Source: Cyanobacteria bacterium OH_CDB_20
GTDB lineage: Bacteria; Cyanobacteriota; Vampirovibrionia; Gastranaerophilales; Gastranaerophilaceae
Assembly (NCBI GenBank): GCA_023415935.1
Contig: JAEZIX010000113.1
Span: 1-55,111 of the forward strand
Length of the DNA: 55,111 bases
Reading direction: 5' to 3'
Both the position numbers and the translations under genes were made by a program. How positions within the stretch are numbered: the first letter of the stretch is position 1; each line of letters starts with the position of its first letter. Shown piece after piece: positions 34,935 through 43,579 of this stretch. The notes under the pieces were generated by a model that did not search any database, was not told the DNA's origin, and was given only the letters and a program-made list of their open reading frames with translations.

Positions 34935-36542
34935 TTAATCGACAGGCTTGTTTACTATTGTTATTGAGTTAACAGGCATATTTAATCCAATTGATTGCAA
35001 AACATTAGCTTTATCTAAATCAATAACAGCATATTTTTTCGCCAAAACATTTGTTATAACAGCGATATTAGAGTTTTCAATTTGAGTGATTCTCTTAGAA
35101 AATCCGGTAACAGGAAGTTTAATGGTTTTCACAATTTTTTGAGAATCAATATCAAATACTGCAACTTCATTTTGATCTGCGCAAACAACAAATAGCTTAT
35201 CTTTATACAAAAGCATATCAACAGGTTTCACTCCAACAGTAAAACTTGCTTGTGATGTTGCATAAGTTTTAGGTGCAAGAATCAATTCCTTTTCCATATC
35301 TGCTTTTTTGGAAGGTGAGGCATTCTCAAATTCAGCATTTTTGAAACCTGACATAAATCCTTCTTTTACAGAATGTTTTTCACTCACTGCCACATCTGTC
35401 TTAGGCTGATCTTGTGAAGCAATAACATAATCAATAACGTTAAGAGAATTTTTAGCTCTATCAATAATGTATAGCTTGCTATTATTAATCAAAATTTTTG
35501 AAATATTAGACTGATTTGCAACAAGTTTATTCTCATATGTACCGTCAAGAGCAAGGATATAAACGTTTGAACTTGAACGATCAACATAAGCAAGCTGGCT
35601 GCCGTCATCAGATATTGTAAGTCTTTGAGGTACGCCGATGATTTTGATTTTTTGTTCAACTTTCATATCATTTAAATCAATAATAAAAATTGATTTGTCA
35701 TCAATACTTGAAACATAGGCTTTATTAACCTTATTATTAACAACAATTTCATCAGGCAAAACACCTAAGTCAATTTGTTTTGCAATATATTCAAACCTGA
35801 TATCAACAACACTGAGGCATTTTTCAGTATTAGTAATAACAAGAAGATATTTGTCATTGCAAACTGATTTTATGTCTTTAGGAACTCCGTCAATTTTAAG
35901 ACTGTATAAAGGCTCAGGCAGCCCTGAACTAAACACTTTTAAATATTGTGAGTCGTAATTTGTGACAAAAAACATTTTATTTTTAAGTTTAGAATTAATT
36001 GCAGAATAAGTCTTAGAATTATCATTTTTATTAGGTAATGGTGCAGGCTTAAATGATGTTTTTTCTTTAACAACATTTGCATTTAATACGGGTATTTCAA
36101 CATTTCCTAATATACCTTTTAAATTTTCAGGTAATACAAGCCCTTTCGGAACCAATAAATCTTGAGGCAAAGTGCCTGTTTTTACTGCAACAGGAAGAGA
36201 TTGCGACTGTGTAACAGTTAATATCCCTTTCGGGTTTTTAAAAACTTTTAAAAGTGCATAGTTATTGTTGAATACAACAACTTCAGGCGACTGGCTGAAA
36301 GATTTTTTATCCGGATAAGTATAGCTAATTTTAAGACTATCGACTTTATCAAGGTAAGAAGGTATCACAGGCAAATAAGTTGTGCCGTCTTCATAGGTAA
36401 TAAGTCCGTCAAATCTAATACTCGCTTTAGGATTTTCTTTAAGAATAAAGTCTTTAACCTGAGGAGGCAACGCGGTAGCAACCGCACATGATGCAGTGAT
36501 TACAAGCAATGCCAAACTATAAAAAATCTTTTTAAAACTCAT
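34935..36542 (-). CDS. Secreted beta-propeller (YVTN-like) protein
   Basis: This 535-aa protein has a signal peptide (about 1-24, ending AVATA) and a Lys/Pro-rich N-terminal domain. From about residue 185 it has repeated four-stranded blades such as LLVITNTEKCLSVVDI, AYVSSIDDKSIFIIDL and LFVVCADQNEVAVFDI, as in YVTN-type seven-bladed propellers. An insertion rich in Lys/Glu at about 385-420 breaks the array. Such proteins bind partners at the cell surface. It is third in the grpE-dnaJ run (14-nt gap after dnaJ), an unusual neighbour for chaperone genes. Confidence 0.75.
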   Translation of the reverse strand: MSFKKIFYSLALLVITASCAVATALPPQVKDFILKENPKASIRFDGLITYEDGTTYLPVIPSYLDKVDSLKISYTYPDKKSFSQSPEVVVFNNNYALLKVFKNPKGILTVTQSQSLPVAVKTGTLPQDLLVPKGLVLPENLKGILGNVEIPVLNANVVKEKTSFKPAPLPNKNDNSKTYSAINSKLKNKMFFVTNYDSQYLKVFSSGLPEPLYSLKIDGVPKDIKSVCNDKYLLVITNTEKCLSVVDIRFEYIAKQIDLGVLPDEIVVNNKVNKAYVSSIDDKSIFIIDLNDMKVEQKIKIIGVPQRLTISDDGSQLAYVDRSSSNVYILALDGTYENKLVANQSNISKILINNSKLYIIDRAKNSLNVIDYVIASQDQPKTDVAVSEKHSVKEGFMSGFKNAEFENASPSKKADMEKELILAPKTYATSQASFTVGVKPVDMLLYKDKLFVVCADQNEVAVFDIDSQKIVKTIKLPVTGFSKRITQIENSNIAVITNVLAKKYAVIDLDKANVLQSIGLNMPVNSITIVNKPVD

Positions 36543-36556
36543 AAATCCTCGTCTAA

Positions 36557-37684
36557 TTAATTATGCAGTACATTCTTAACTTTGTCCATAATACTTTCAT
36601 TGGCCTTTTTATTTTTGGATAAATCAAAAAGTTTCTGATAAAGTTTTTTCTCTTCGTCACCAAGTTGTTTTGGAGTAACAAGTTTTACAACAAGGTGGTG
36701 GTCACCTCTTTTGTTTTTATTTCCCAAATAAGGTACACCTAAAGATTTCATAGTCAATATTTTATCATGTTCAACGCCTTGAGGGATAGTAAATGTTTTT
36801 TCACCATCAAGAGTATTAATTTTTATTTCATCACCAAGTGCCGCCTGAGGGAATGAAACCTCAACTGTAGAAAAGATATCAAAACCTTTTCTTCTAAATT
36901 CGCTATGTTCTTTAACAAATAAAACAATGTATAAATCACCGGAAGGTCCACCGTTTTTACCAGCGTCACCTTCTCCTGCCATTCTGATTTTTGAATGATC
37001 ATCAACACCTGCAGGTATTTTAACTTTCAATGTTTTATCAGCTTCAATTCTGCCTTTGCCTTTACATTTTTTACAAGGATTTGTAATTATAGTCCCTTTG
37101 CCGTTACATTTTGGACAAGTTGTAATTTGGCTAAACTGACCTAAAATTGTTTGCGTAACTTGCTGAATTCTACCTGTACCGCCACAAGTATCACAAGCCT
37201 TAGGAGTAGAACCTTTTTCAGCCCCAGTTCCATTACACTCATCACAAAGTTCAAGGTGTGAAATTTTAATTTCTTTCTCAACACCAAATACAGCTTCTTC
37301 AAATTCAAGCTGCAAATCAAGTCTTAAATCAGAGCCTTGTTGGGGTGCATTTGGATTAGATTGGCGCGAATTAAACCCGCCAAAACCTCCACCAAAAAAA
37401 CTTTCAAATATGTCATTGATATCACCGAAACCAAAATCAAAAGGTCCTTGGGTATTAAAGCCTGCATTTTTAAGCCCGTCTTCACCATATCTGTCGTAGG
37501 TTGCGCGCTTATCATCATCCATTAATGTTTCGTATGCTTTTCCTAATTCTTTAAATTTTTCTTCAGCATCAGCTGCTTTATTAACATCCGGGTGAAGCTC
37601 TCTTGCTTTTCTTCTAAAAGACGCTTTTATCTCATCTTTTGAAGCATTTTTGTCTACCCCCAATATATCGTAAAAATCACTCAT
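36557..37684 (-). CDS. dnaJ: Chaperone DnaJ (Hsp40)
   Basis: This 375-aa co-chaperone stimulates DnaK. A J domain with HPD at 31-33 and a Gly/Phe region (about 75-115) lead to four zinc repeats (CDECNGTG, CDTCGGTG, CPKCNGKG, CKKCKGKG) and C-terminal substrate domains, ending VKNVLHN. All repeats are intact. GAGAGAG precedes the ATG. It follows grpE by 54 bp. dnaK is not in the window. Confidence 0.97.
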   Translation of the reverse strand: MSDFYDILGVDKNASKDEIKASFRRKARELHPDVNKAADAEEKFKELGKAYETLMDDDKRATYDRYGEDGLKNAGFNTQGPFDFGFGDINDIFESFFGGGFGGFNSRQSNPNAPQQGSDLRLDLQLEFEEAVFGVEKEIKISHLELCDECNGTGAEKGSTPKACDTCGGTGRIQQVTQTILGQFSQITTCPKCNGKGTIITNPCKKCKGKGRIEADKTLKVKIPAGVDDHSKIRMAGEGDAGKNGGPSGDLYIVLFVKEHSEFRRKGFDIFSTVEVSFPQAALGDEIKINTLDGEKTFTIPQGVEHDKILTMKSLGVPYLGNKNKRGDHHLVVKLVTPKQLGDEEKKLYQKLFDLSKNKKANESIMDKVKNVLHN

Positions 37685-37738
37685 ATATCTCTCTCAATAT
37701 CCCTCGTCTGTAATTACAATTAAAATTTTACAATAATA

Positions 37739-38326
37739 TTATTGCACAGCTACATCGACAAGTGCAGGCCTTAGAACTTTATCACCAAATTTGTAACCTT
37801 TTTGAAGTTCTTTTATAATAGTTTCTTCCGGGTAATCTTCGGTTTGGGTTTGCATTACAGCCTCATGGAAATTAGGGTCAAATTTTTCTCCTTGTGTAAC
37901 AATTTCTTCAAGTCCCATTTTTTGAAGAGAATCTACAGTTTGCTTATGTAAGATTGAAAAAGTTTCTTTTAAAGTAGAGCAATCTTCAACTGAATCAATA
38001 GATTTTTGAGCTCTTTCAAAATTATCAAGAACCTCGATAATTTTTTTAAGGGCTTCTTCTGTACCGTATTTTAAAAGATTTTCACGTTCTTGTTCAGAGC
38101 GTTTTCTAAAATTGTCAAAATCAGCTGCAAGCCTAATATATTGGTTATTAAGTTTTTCATAATCTTCTTTTAGTTTTTGATTTTCCTCTGAAGATTTTTC
38201 AACTTTTTGCTCAGGTTGTTCAGATTCAACTCTATCTTCTGCATCTTTTTTATTTTGTTCATCTTTTACTTTTTGTTCTTCTGCAAAAGGATTATTATTT
38301 TTATCGCCGTGTTTATGTCTATGCAT
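37739..38326 (-). CDS. grpE: Nucleotide exchange factor GrpE
   Basis: This 195-aa DnaK exchange factor has a charged, coiled N-terminal half (about 10-90) and the GrpE head with IIEVLDNFERA and a C-terminal beta part ending DKVLRPALVDVAV. GGAG lies 7 nt before the ATG. It is first in the chaperone run. No CIRCE element is seen upstream. Confidence 0.95.
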   Translation of the reverse strand: MHRHKHGDKNNNPFAEEQKVKDEQNKKDAEDRVESEQPEQKVEKSSEENQKLKEDYEKLNNQYIRLAADFDNFRKRSEQERENLLKYGTEEALKKIIEVLDNFERAQKSIDSVEDCSTLKETFSILHKQTVDSLQKMGLEEIVTQGEKFDPNFHEAVMQTQTEDYPEETIIKELQKGYKFGDKVLRPALVDVAVQ

Positions 38327-38418
38327 GATTTAACTCCATATATAATTGTTCGCTAAATACATTATAGAATATCAAAGTTTATACTCAACTTTTATTAATT
38401 TTTTTTTAACTATTCAGA

Positions 38419-38447
38419 TTGCGGAAAAGCTCAAAAAAAGTTATTAT
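38419..38447 (+). promoter_or_regulatory. Sigma70-type promoter of the 338-aa gene
   Basis: TTGCGG (38419-38424), a 17-nt spacer and TATTAT (38442-38447). AAGG lies 7 nt before the ATG at 38464. Confidence 0.45.
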
Positions 38448-38463
38448 ATAAATAAGGTGTTTT

Positions 38464-39480
38464 ATGGCAAAAATAAAAAAATTAAGTATTTTTGACGCAA
38501 TAAAAATAAAAAAACTAACGAGTGTACTAGAATCAAGAGATTTGCCGTCTCTTGTAAAGATGATGGTTATCTCACCTTTCATTCACTTACAGAGTATACT
38601 CCCTATTAATTTTAAAAAATTACCTGAAGCCTATGTTTCGATTGAAGATGATGAAATAAACGGAATGGTTATGCTTAAAGCAGCGCACGGAAATGCCTAC
38701 AAATGGCATATTATGAAACTTTATCTAACGCCAAACTCATATATTGCAGGAAGACAGCTTGTCGATTACATCCTGTCAAAATTCGGAGCGTACGGTGCAA
38801 ACACATTCAGCGTTATTTTCAACAACAGTTATGAAGAACTTCTTGACCTTTTTTCAAAAGGTTGCGGTTTTAGACTTTGTTCACACGAAAACCTTTGGAA
38901 AATGTCAGAAGTAAAGCTAGAATACAAAGAATCAGACAACATCTTTAGACCGTTTAAAAATTCTGATGCAAAAGAAGTTTGCGAAATTTATAATGATGCC
39001 ATTTTTCCTCATTTCAGATATTCGCTTGCAAAATCTCCAGGCGAGTTTAAAGACAGATTATTTCAAGGATTTAGCTCAATTTCACAGTTCAAGTATGTTA
39101 TGACTGATGGTTTTGACAAAAAAATCCTTTCATATGTAGAAATACAAACAAACGACAACAAAAACTACTTTGTTGAAATAGTATTACCGCAGCCTTACGA
39201 GGAGTATTATCCTACAGTACTTGGTTTTGCCGTCAATCAAATAATTAGAAGACGGAAAGATTTCAACATGTTTGTTTGGAATAAAAACTATATGAACACT
39301 GCAAAAACGAATGCAGATTTTATGAGAAATCAAGGTTTTAAACATATCCAAAACAACGCAGTTCTAGTAAAAGACTTCTATAAAACGATTAGCAGCTACG
39401 AAAAAATTGCAAAACCAGCAATTGCATTTAGCGAAATAAATAGAAAACCTGCCTTTGAAGTTGCGCCAAAAGAAGTATAG
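38464..39480 (+). CDS. GNAT-like acetyltransferase-fold protein (two-domain)
   Basis: This 338-aa protein looks like a tandem of two acyltransferase-type domains: residues 1-158, ending GCGFRLCSHENLWKM, and 160-325 with an FRPFKNSDAKEVCEIYND start and FMRNQGFKHIQNNAVLVKDF end. The Gly-Phe near the end of each half resembles the C-terminal GNAT strand. Acetyl-CoA loop residues are not clear, so activity is uncertain. The gene sits upstream of proBA (30-bp gap), which has its own promoter. Function is unknown; membrane segments are absent. Confidence 0.6.
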   Translation: MAKIKKLSIFDAIKIKKLTSVLESRDLPSLVKMMVISPFIHLQSILPINFKKLPEAYVSIEDDEINGMVMLKAAHGNAYKWHIMKLYLTPNSYIAGRQLVDYILSKFGAYGANTFSVIFNNSYEELLDLFSKGCGFRLCSHENLWKMSEVKLEYKESDNIFRPFKNSDAKEVCEIYNDAIFPHFRYSLAKSPGEFKDRLFQGFSSISQFKYVMTDGFDKKILSYVEIQTNDNKNYFVEIVLPQPYEEYYPTVLGFAVNQIIRRRKDFNMFVWNKNYMNTAKTNADFMRNQGFKHIQNNAVLVKDFYKTISSYEKIAKPAIAFSEINRKPAFEVAPKEV

Positions 39481-39498
39481 AATTTTTGTTTTTTAAGT

Positions 39499-39504
39499 TA
39501 TAAT
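39499..39504 (+). promoter_or_regulatory. -10 box of proB, leaderless start
   Basis: TATAAT, CAACTT, then ATG at 39511. No ribosome site. Confidence 0.45.
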
Positions 39505-39510
39505 CAACTT

Positions 39511-40647
39511 ATGAAAGAAATCAAAGACGCAAAGAGAATAGTATTTAAATTCGGCACAAATGTTTTAAGAAATGAAGAAAAAGACATTTCGCTTTCGCGT
39601 ATTTATTCTTTTATCGAAGATATTGCAAAGCTACACAAACAGGGGAAAGAAATAATAATTGTAACCTCTGGTGCTGTGGGTTTAGGCGCAAAAAAAGTCG
39701 GAGTTGCATCAACTGATGACATCATAGTAAAACAAGCCTGCGCTGCAATAGGTCAAGGGCAATTGATGTCAATATATGAGCACGGTTTTAGCAAATATGA
39801 CATTAATACGGCTCAAATATTGCTTACAGCTGACGATTTCGGGCAAAGAATAAAATATCTAAATTTAAGCAGTGTTCTTAATGAAATATTAAACTTAAAA
39901 GTAATTCCTATAATCAATCAGAATGATACCGTTTCAACAGAAGAGCTTGAAGAACTTATCCACAGTGCAATAGAAGTAAATTTTTCAGATAATGATAAAC
40001 TTTCTGCTCTTGTTGCAAGTAAGCTCGATGCTGATGTTCTTGTTATTTTATCAGATATTGAGGGGCTTTTTGACGATAATCCGAAAACAAATCCAAATGC
40101 AAAAATTATTCACGTCGTAAAAGAAGTGACTGAAGATATCGAAAAAATGGGCCACGAGGCTACTCAAGGCGGAAGAGGCGGAATGAAAACCAAACTTGAA
40201 GCGGCAAAAGTAGTGACGCGTTCAGGCGGCTTTGTTGTAATTGCAAACGGAAAAACTCCTCAAATAATCAGACAGATTTTTGAAGATGAATCGGTCGGTA
40301 CACTATTTTTACCAACAGAAGAGCTTTCAGAAAAACGCCGCTGGATAGCTTATGCAACAAATATCACAGGACAAATAGTTGTAAACAGCGGAGCAAAAAA
40401 AGCTCTTACAAAAAAAGACTCAAGTCTTCTAGCAATAGGTGTTGTAGACATAAAAGGCGACTTCTTAAAAGGTGACGTTGTGAGTATTCTTGATGAAGAA
40501 GAAAATGAAATCGCAAGAGGTGTGGTAAACTACAACTGCAAGGATTGCAGGTCTATTATGGGTGAACACTCTGATAAAATAGCCGAAATTCTAGGCTACA
40601 AGAACTACGATGCAATAATTACAAGGGATAACATCGTTTTACTTTAG
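39511..40647 (+). CDS. proB: Glutamate 5-kinase
   Basis: This 378-aa protein catalyses the first proline step (glutamate to glutamyl phosphate). The amino-acid kinase domain shows VFKFGTNVLRNEE (11-23), VTSGAVGLGAKKVG, INQNDTVSTEELE and LVILSDIEGLF. The GMKTKLEAAKVVTRSGG segment follows, and a C-terminal PUA domain follows from about 280. The 8-bp gap to proA makes an operon. Usual length for the PUA form. Confidence 0.95.
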   Translation: MKEIKDAKRIVFKFGTNVLRNEEKDISLSRIYSFIEDIAKLHKQGKEIIIVTSGAVGLGAKKVGVASTDDIIVKQACAAIGQGQLMSIYEHGFSKYDINTAQILLTADDFGQRIKYLNLSSVLNEILNLKVIPIINQNDTVSTEELEELIHSAIEVNFSDNDKLSALVASKLDADVLVILSDIEGLFDDNPKTNPNAKIIHVVKEVTEDIEKMGHEATQGGRGGMKTKLEAAKVVTRSGGFVVIANGKTPQIIRQIFEDESVGTLFLPTEELSEKRRWIAYATNITGQIVVNSGAKKALTKKDSSLLAIGVVDIKGDFLKGDVVSILDEEENEIARGVVNYNCKDCRSIMGEHSDKIAEILGYKNYDAIITRDNIVLL

Positions 40648-40655
40648 GAGAAAAA

Positions 40656-41960
40656 ATGACAAATCTTATAGAAATGGCAAAAAATGCAAAAGAAGCAGCG
40701 ATAAAGCTAAGTACGCTTGATTCAGAAACTAAAAATGAAGCGCTTAAAAAAGTAGCTGATGCCCTTGAATCAAATTCTGAAGCCATTTTTAAAGCAAACG
40801 AAAAAGACCTTGAAGAAGCACAAGAAATGCTAAAAGAAGGCACTCTAACAACTGCAGTCTACAACAGATTAAAACTTGATAAAAATAAAATCAGAGACAT
40901 GATTCAGGGAATACGCGATATGATTACGCTTGAAGACCCTGTAAATAAAATTCTATGGAAAAAAGAACTTGCGAAAGACTTAATTTTAACAAAAATAGCC
41001 TGTCCAATCGGTGTAATAGGCGTCATATTTGAAGCCCGCCCTGATGTTATTGCGCAAATATCATCATTAGCAATAAAATCAGCTAATGCCGTACTTTTAA
41101 AAGGCGGAAAAGAAGCTCAACACACAAATACAGAGATTTTTAACATAATAGAAAATACACTAAACGGGATTGAAAAATTCCCTAAAAATGCTATAAATCT
41201 TCTTTATACAAGAGAAGACGTAGCTAAAATGCTTGATATGGAAGAATATATCAACCTTATCATCCCAAGAGGGGGCAATTCTCTTGTGAAATTCATTCAA
41301 TCAAACACCAAGATACCTGTTCTAGGCCACGCTGACGGTATTTGCCATATATACATAGACGAATCAGCAGACATTGATAAGGTCTTACCTATTGTAATTG
41401 ACTCAAAATGCCAATATCCAAGCGCTTGTAACGCAGTTGAAACTATATTAATAAATCAAAATGAACTAGATAGAATATTACCATCTCTTATTTCTGAACT
41501 TCAAAAAAACGAAGTAAAAATCATAGGAGATGAAACAGTACAAAAATACTCTGAAACAATAGCTTTAGCAACAGAAAAAGACTGGGAAACAGAGTATGGC
41601 GAGAAGATAGTTTCTATCAAAACTGTAAACGATGTCTACGAGGCAATTAGCCATATAAATAAATATGGTTCAGGTCACACAGATTCTATAATAACAGAAA
41701 ACAAAGACAGCGCGGGAGTTTTTAGGTCACAAGTGGACTCAGCAGGCGTGTTCTGCAACGCTTCTACAAGGTTTTCTGACGGCTTTCGCTACGGGTTCGG
41801 GGCTGAAGTAGGTATCTCGACAAACAAAACTCACGCAAGAGGACCTGTGGGCTTAGAAGGCTTAACAATTTATAAATATGATTTAGTCGGAAACGGTGAT
41901 ATAGTTGCAGATTTTGCAACAGGTGCCAAGTCTTTTACTCATAAAATGCTTGAAGAATAA
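40656..41960 (+). CDS. proA: Glutamate-5-semialdehyde dehydrogenase (gamma-glutamyl phosphate reductase)
   Basis: This 434-aa aldehyde-dehydrogenase-fold enzyme makes glutamate-5-semialdehyde from ProB's product. Motifs are PIGVIGVIFEARPDV, LKGGKEA, LIIPRGG, and the catalytic Cys in KCQYPSACNAVETIL. The C-terminus ends with GFGAEVGISTNKTHARGP. A ribosome site AGGAG lies 6 nt before the ATG. proC is not in the window. Usual length. Confidence 0.96.
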   Translation: MTNLIEMAKNAKEAAIKLSTLDSETKNEALKKVADALESNSEAIFKANEKDLEEAQEMLKEGTLTTAVYNRLKLDKNKIRDMIQGIRDMITLEDPVNKILWKKELAKDLILTKIACPIGVIGVIFEARPDVIAQISSLAIKSANAVLLKGGKEAQHTNTEIFNIIENTLNGIEKFPKNAINLLYTREDVAKMLDMEEYINLIIPRGGNSLVKFIQSNTKIPVLGHADGICHIYIDESADIDKVLPIVIDSKCQYPSACNAVETILINQNELDRILPSLISELQKNEVKIIGDETVQKYSETIALATEKDWETEYGEKIVSIKTVNDVYEAISHINKYGSGHTDSIITENKDSAGVFRSQVDSAGVFCNASTRFSDGFRYGFGAEVGISTNKTHARGPVGLEGLTIYKYDLVGNGDIVADFATGAKSFTHKMLEE

Positions 41961-42037
41961 AATATACAAAAAAGATTCTTTACTAGCAAATTTTTTTCTT
42001 TTCATAATTTATATATTTGCAGATTAGAGAAAGAAAA

Positions 42038-42538
42038 ATGATAATTTCACAAAGAATAAATTCCAAGTCCACCCCATCTTTTCAGGCAAGATTAGTCAAA
42101 GGAAAAGGTGCTCAAAGAGTTATTAAAAACACCTTAACAGATTTTTATAATGGATGTATTGAATCAGTACGCAAAGATACTTTTGGCGATGAGCCACTTG
42201 ATGTCAGAAGAGAATACAAAGATTTCCAAAATGCATTTAAAGAAATCACCAGAGGTATCGGAGGAAAAGTTAAACTATTTCCTCACGAATCAAAAGATTT
42301 TCCTGGTGAATTTGTCGATTTAGTTCTCTTCAGAAAAGGTGAAAATCCAATTCCAATAGGCTTTAATATCCCTTCATCTTTAATACGCAGATCCACATTC
42401 TTTGATCACGGAAAGCCACACAGAGATGGAGTAGAGTTAGTAGTAGCAAGTTGCGCTGATGGAGTTGCTAAAAAAGGCGCCGGATACACTAAAGACAATA
42501 AATTTCATATGCTTTTTATGAAATTAATGAAAAAATAA
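42038..42538 (+). CDS. Hypothetical protein with N-terminal leader
   Basis: This 166-aa soluble protein is unrecognised. It begins MIISQRINSKSTPSFQARLV, a leader similar in position to SFGKK, SFRG and NFGN of other unknown proteins here. The core mixes helices and strands with a basic character. The frame is open from a TTG at 42017 but the leader fits the ATG at 42038, with purine-rich AGAGAAAG before it. It ends directly against the queA stop (no gap). Confidence 0.65.
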   Translation: MIISQRINSKSTPSFQARLVKGKGAQRVIKNTLTDFYNGCIESVRKDTFGDEPLDVRREYKDFQNAFKEITRGIGGKVKLFPHESKDFPGEFVDLVLFRKGENPIPIGFNIPSSLIRRSTFFDHGKPHRDGVELVVASCADGVAKKGAGYTKDNKFHMLFMKLMKK

Positions 42539-43579
42539 TTACTTGATTAGCATACAATCGCCGTAGCTAAAGAAGCGGTATTGGTCTTCTACGGCATGAT
42601 TATAAGCATCAAAAATATATTCTTTTCCTGCAAAAGCTGAAACTAGCATTAAAAGAGTCGATTTTGGCAGATGAAAATTTGTCAGAATTTTATCAACAAT
42701 TTTAAACTCATACCCTGGGTAAATAAAAAGTTCTGAGGCATCTTTTACAGCTTTTATTTCGCCGTGTTTTTTCATTGCAGTTTCTAAGGTTCTCACGCTT
42801 GTTGTTCCAACTGCCACAATATTTTTGCCTTTAGCTTTTGCTTCATTAATAATATTTGCTGACTCTTGCGTTATTTCAAAGGCTTCTGAGTGCATTTTAT
42901 GCTCTAAAATATTTTCGCACTTCACAGGTTTAAAAGTACCTAAACCAACTGACAAATCGACAAAGCAATGCTCAACACCTTTTTGGTCAAGCCTTTTCAA
43001 TATATCTTTAGTAAAATGCAAGCCCGCAGTTGGCGCGGCAACTGAGCCCTCATTCTTGGCATATACAGTCTGATATCTGTCTGTATCAAGTTTTTTTATC
43101 TCATCTGTCGTGAGTTTTCTTTCAATATAAGGAGGAAGCGGCAGGTTACCAACTCTTTCAAGGATTTCGTAGATATTACCACTATATAAAAGCCTTATTT
43201 TCCAGCTATCATCTTGTTTTTTTAGAACTTCAACAGAAAGTTCGTCAGAAACATACAAAACAAGGCCTTCTTTTACTCTTTTAGAAGGCTTAATGAGCGC
43301 ATCCCATACTTTTGGCTCTGTTTCTTTTACAAGAAAAATCTCAATATGAGCGCCTGTTTCTTTTATCGCAAAAATTCTTGCAGGAATTACCTTAGTATTA
43401 TTCATTACAAGAAGATCATTTTCATCTAAATAATCAACGATATCAAAAAAATGCCTATCATCAATTGATTTTAAAGCTTTATCAAGTACCATCATCCTTG
43501 AGCAATCACGCTTTTGAGATGGTACTTGAGCTATTAATTCTTTTGGCAAATCATAATCAAAATCATTTAAAAGCAGCAT
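42539..43579 (-). CDS. queA: S-adenosylmethionine:tRNA ribosyltransferase-isomerase
   Basis: This 346-aa enzyme adds the epoxycyclopentanediol group in queuosine synthesis. It begins FDYDLPKELIAQVPSQKRD, then PARIFA, the GNLPLPPYI segment, VAAPTAGLHFTKDIL and GLGTFKPV, with TTSVRTLE and NFHLPKSTLLML near the end; all fit QueA. Its ATG overlaps the yidC stop. Usual length. Confidence 0.96.
   Translation of the reverse strand: MLLLNDFDYDLPKELIAQVPSQKRDCSRMMVLDKALKSIDDRHFFDIVDYLDENDLLVMNNTKVIPARIFAIKETGAHIEIFLVKETEPKVWDALIKPSKRVKEGLVLYVSDELSVEVLKKQDDSWKIRLLYSGNIYEILERVGNLPLPPYIERKLTTDEIKKLDTDRYQTVYAKNEGSVAAPTAGLHFTKDILKRLDQKGVEHCFVDLSVGLGTFKPVKCENILEHKMHSEAFEITQESANIINEAKAKGKNIVAVGTTSVRTLETAMKKHGEIKAVKDASELFIYPGYEFKIVDKILTNFHLPKSTLLMLVSAFAGKEYIFDAYNHAVEDQYRFFSYGDCMLIK

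Noticed and set aside
38327..38463. CIRCE heat-shock operator before grpE
   Set aside because: No TTAGCACTC-N9-GAGTGCTAA pattern could be found on either strand.
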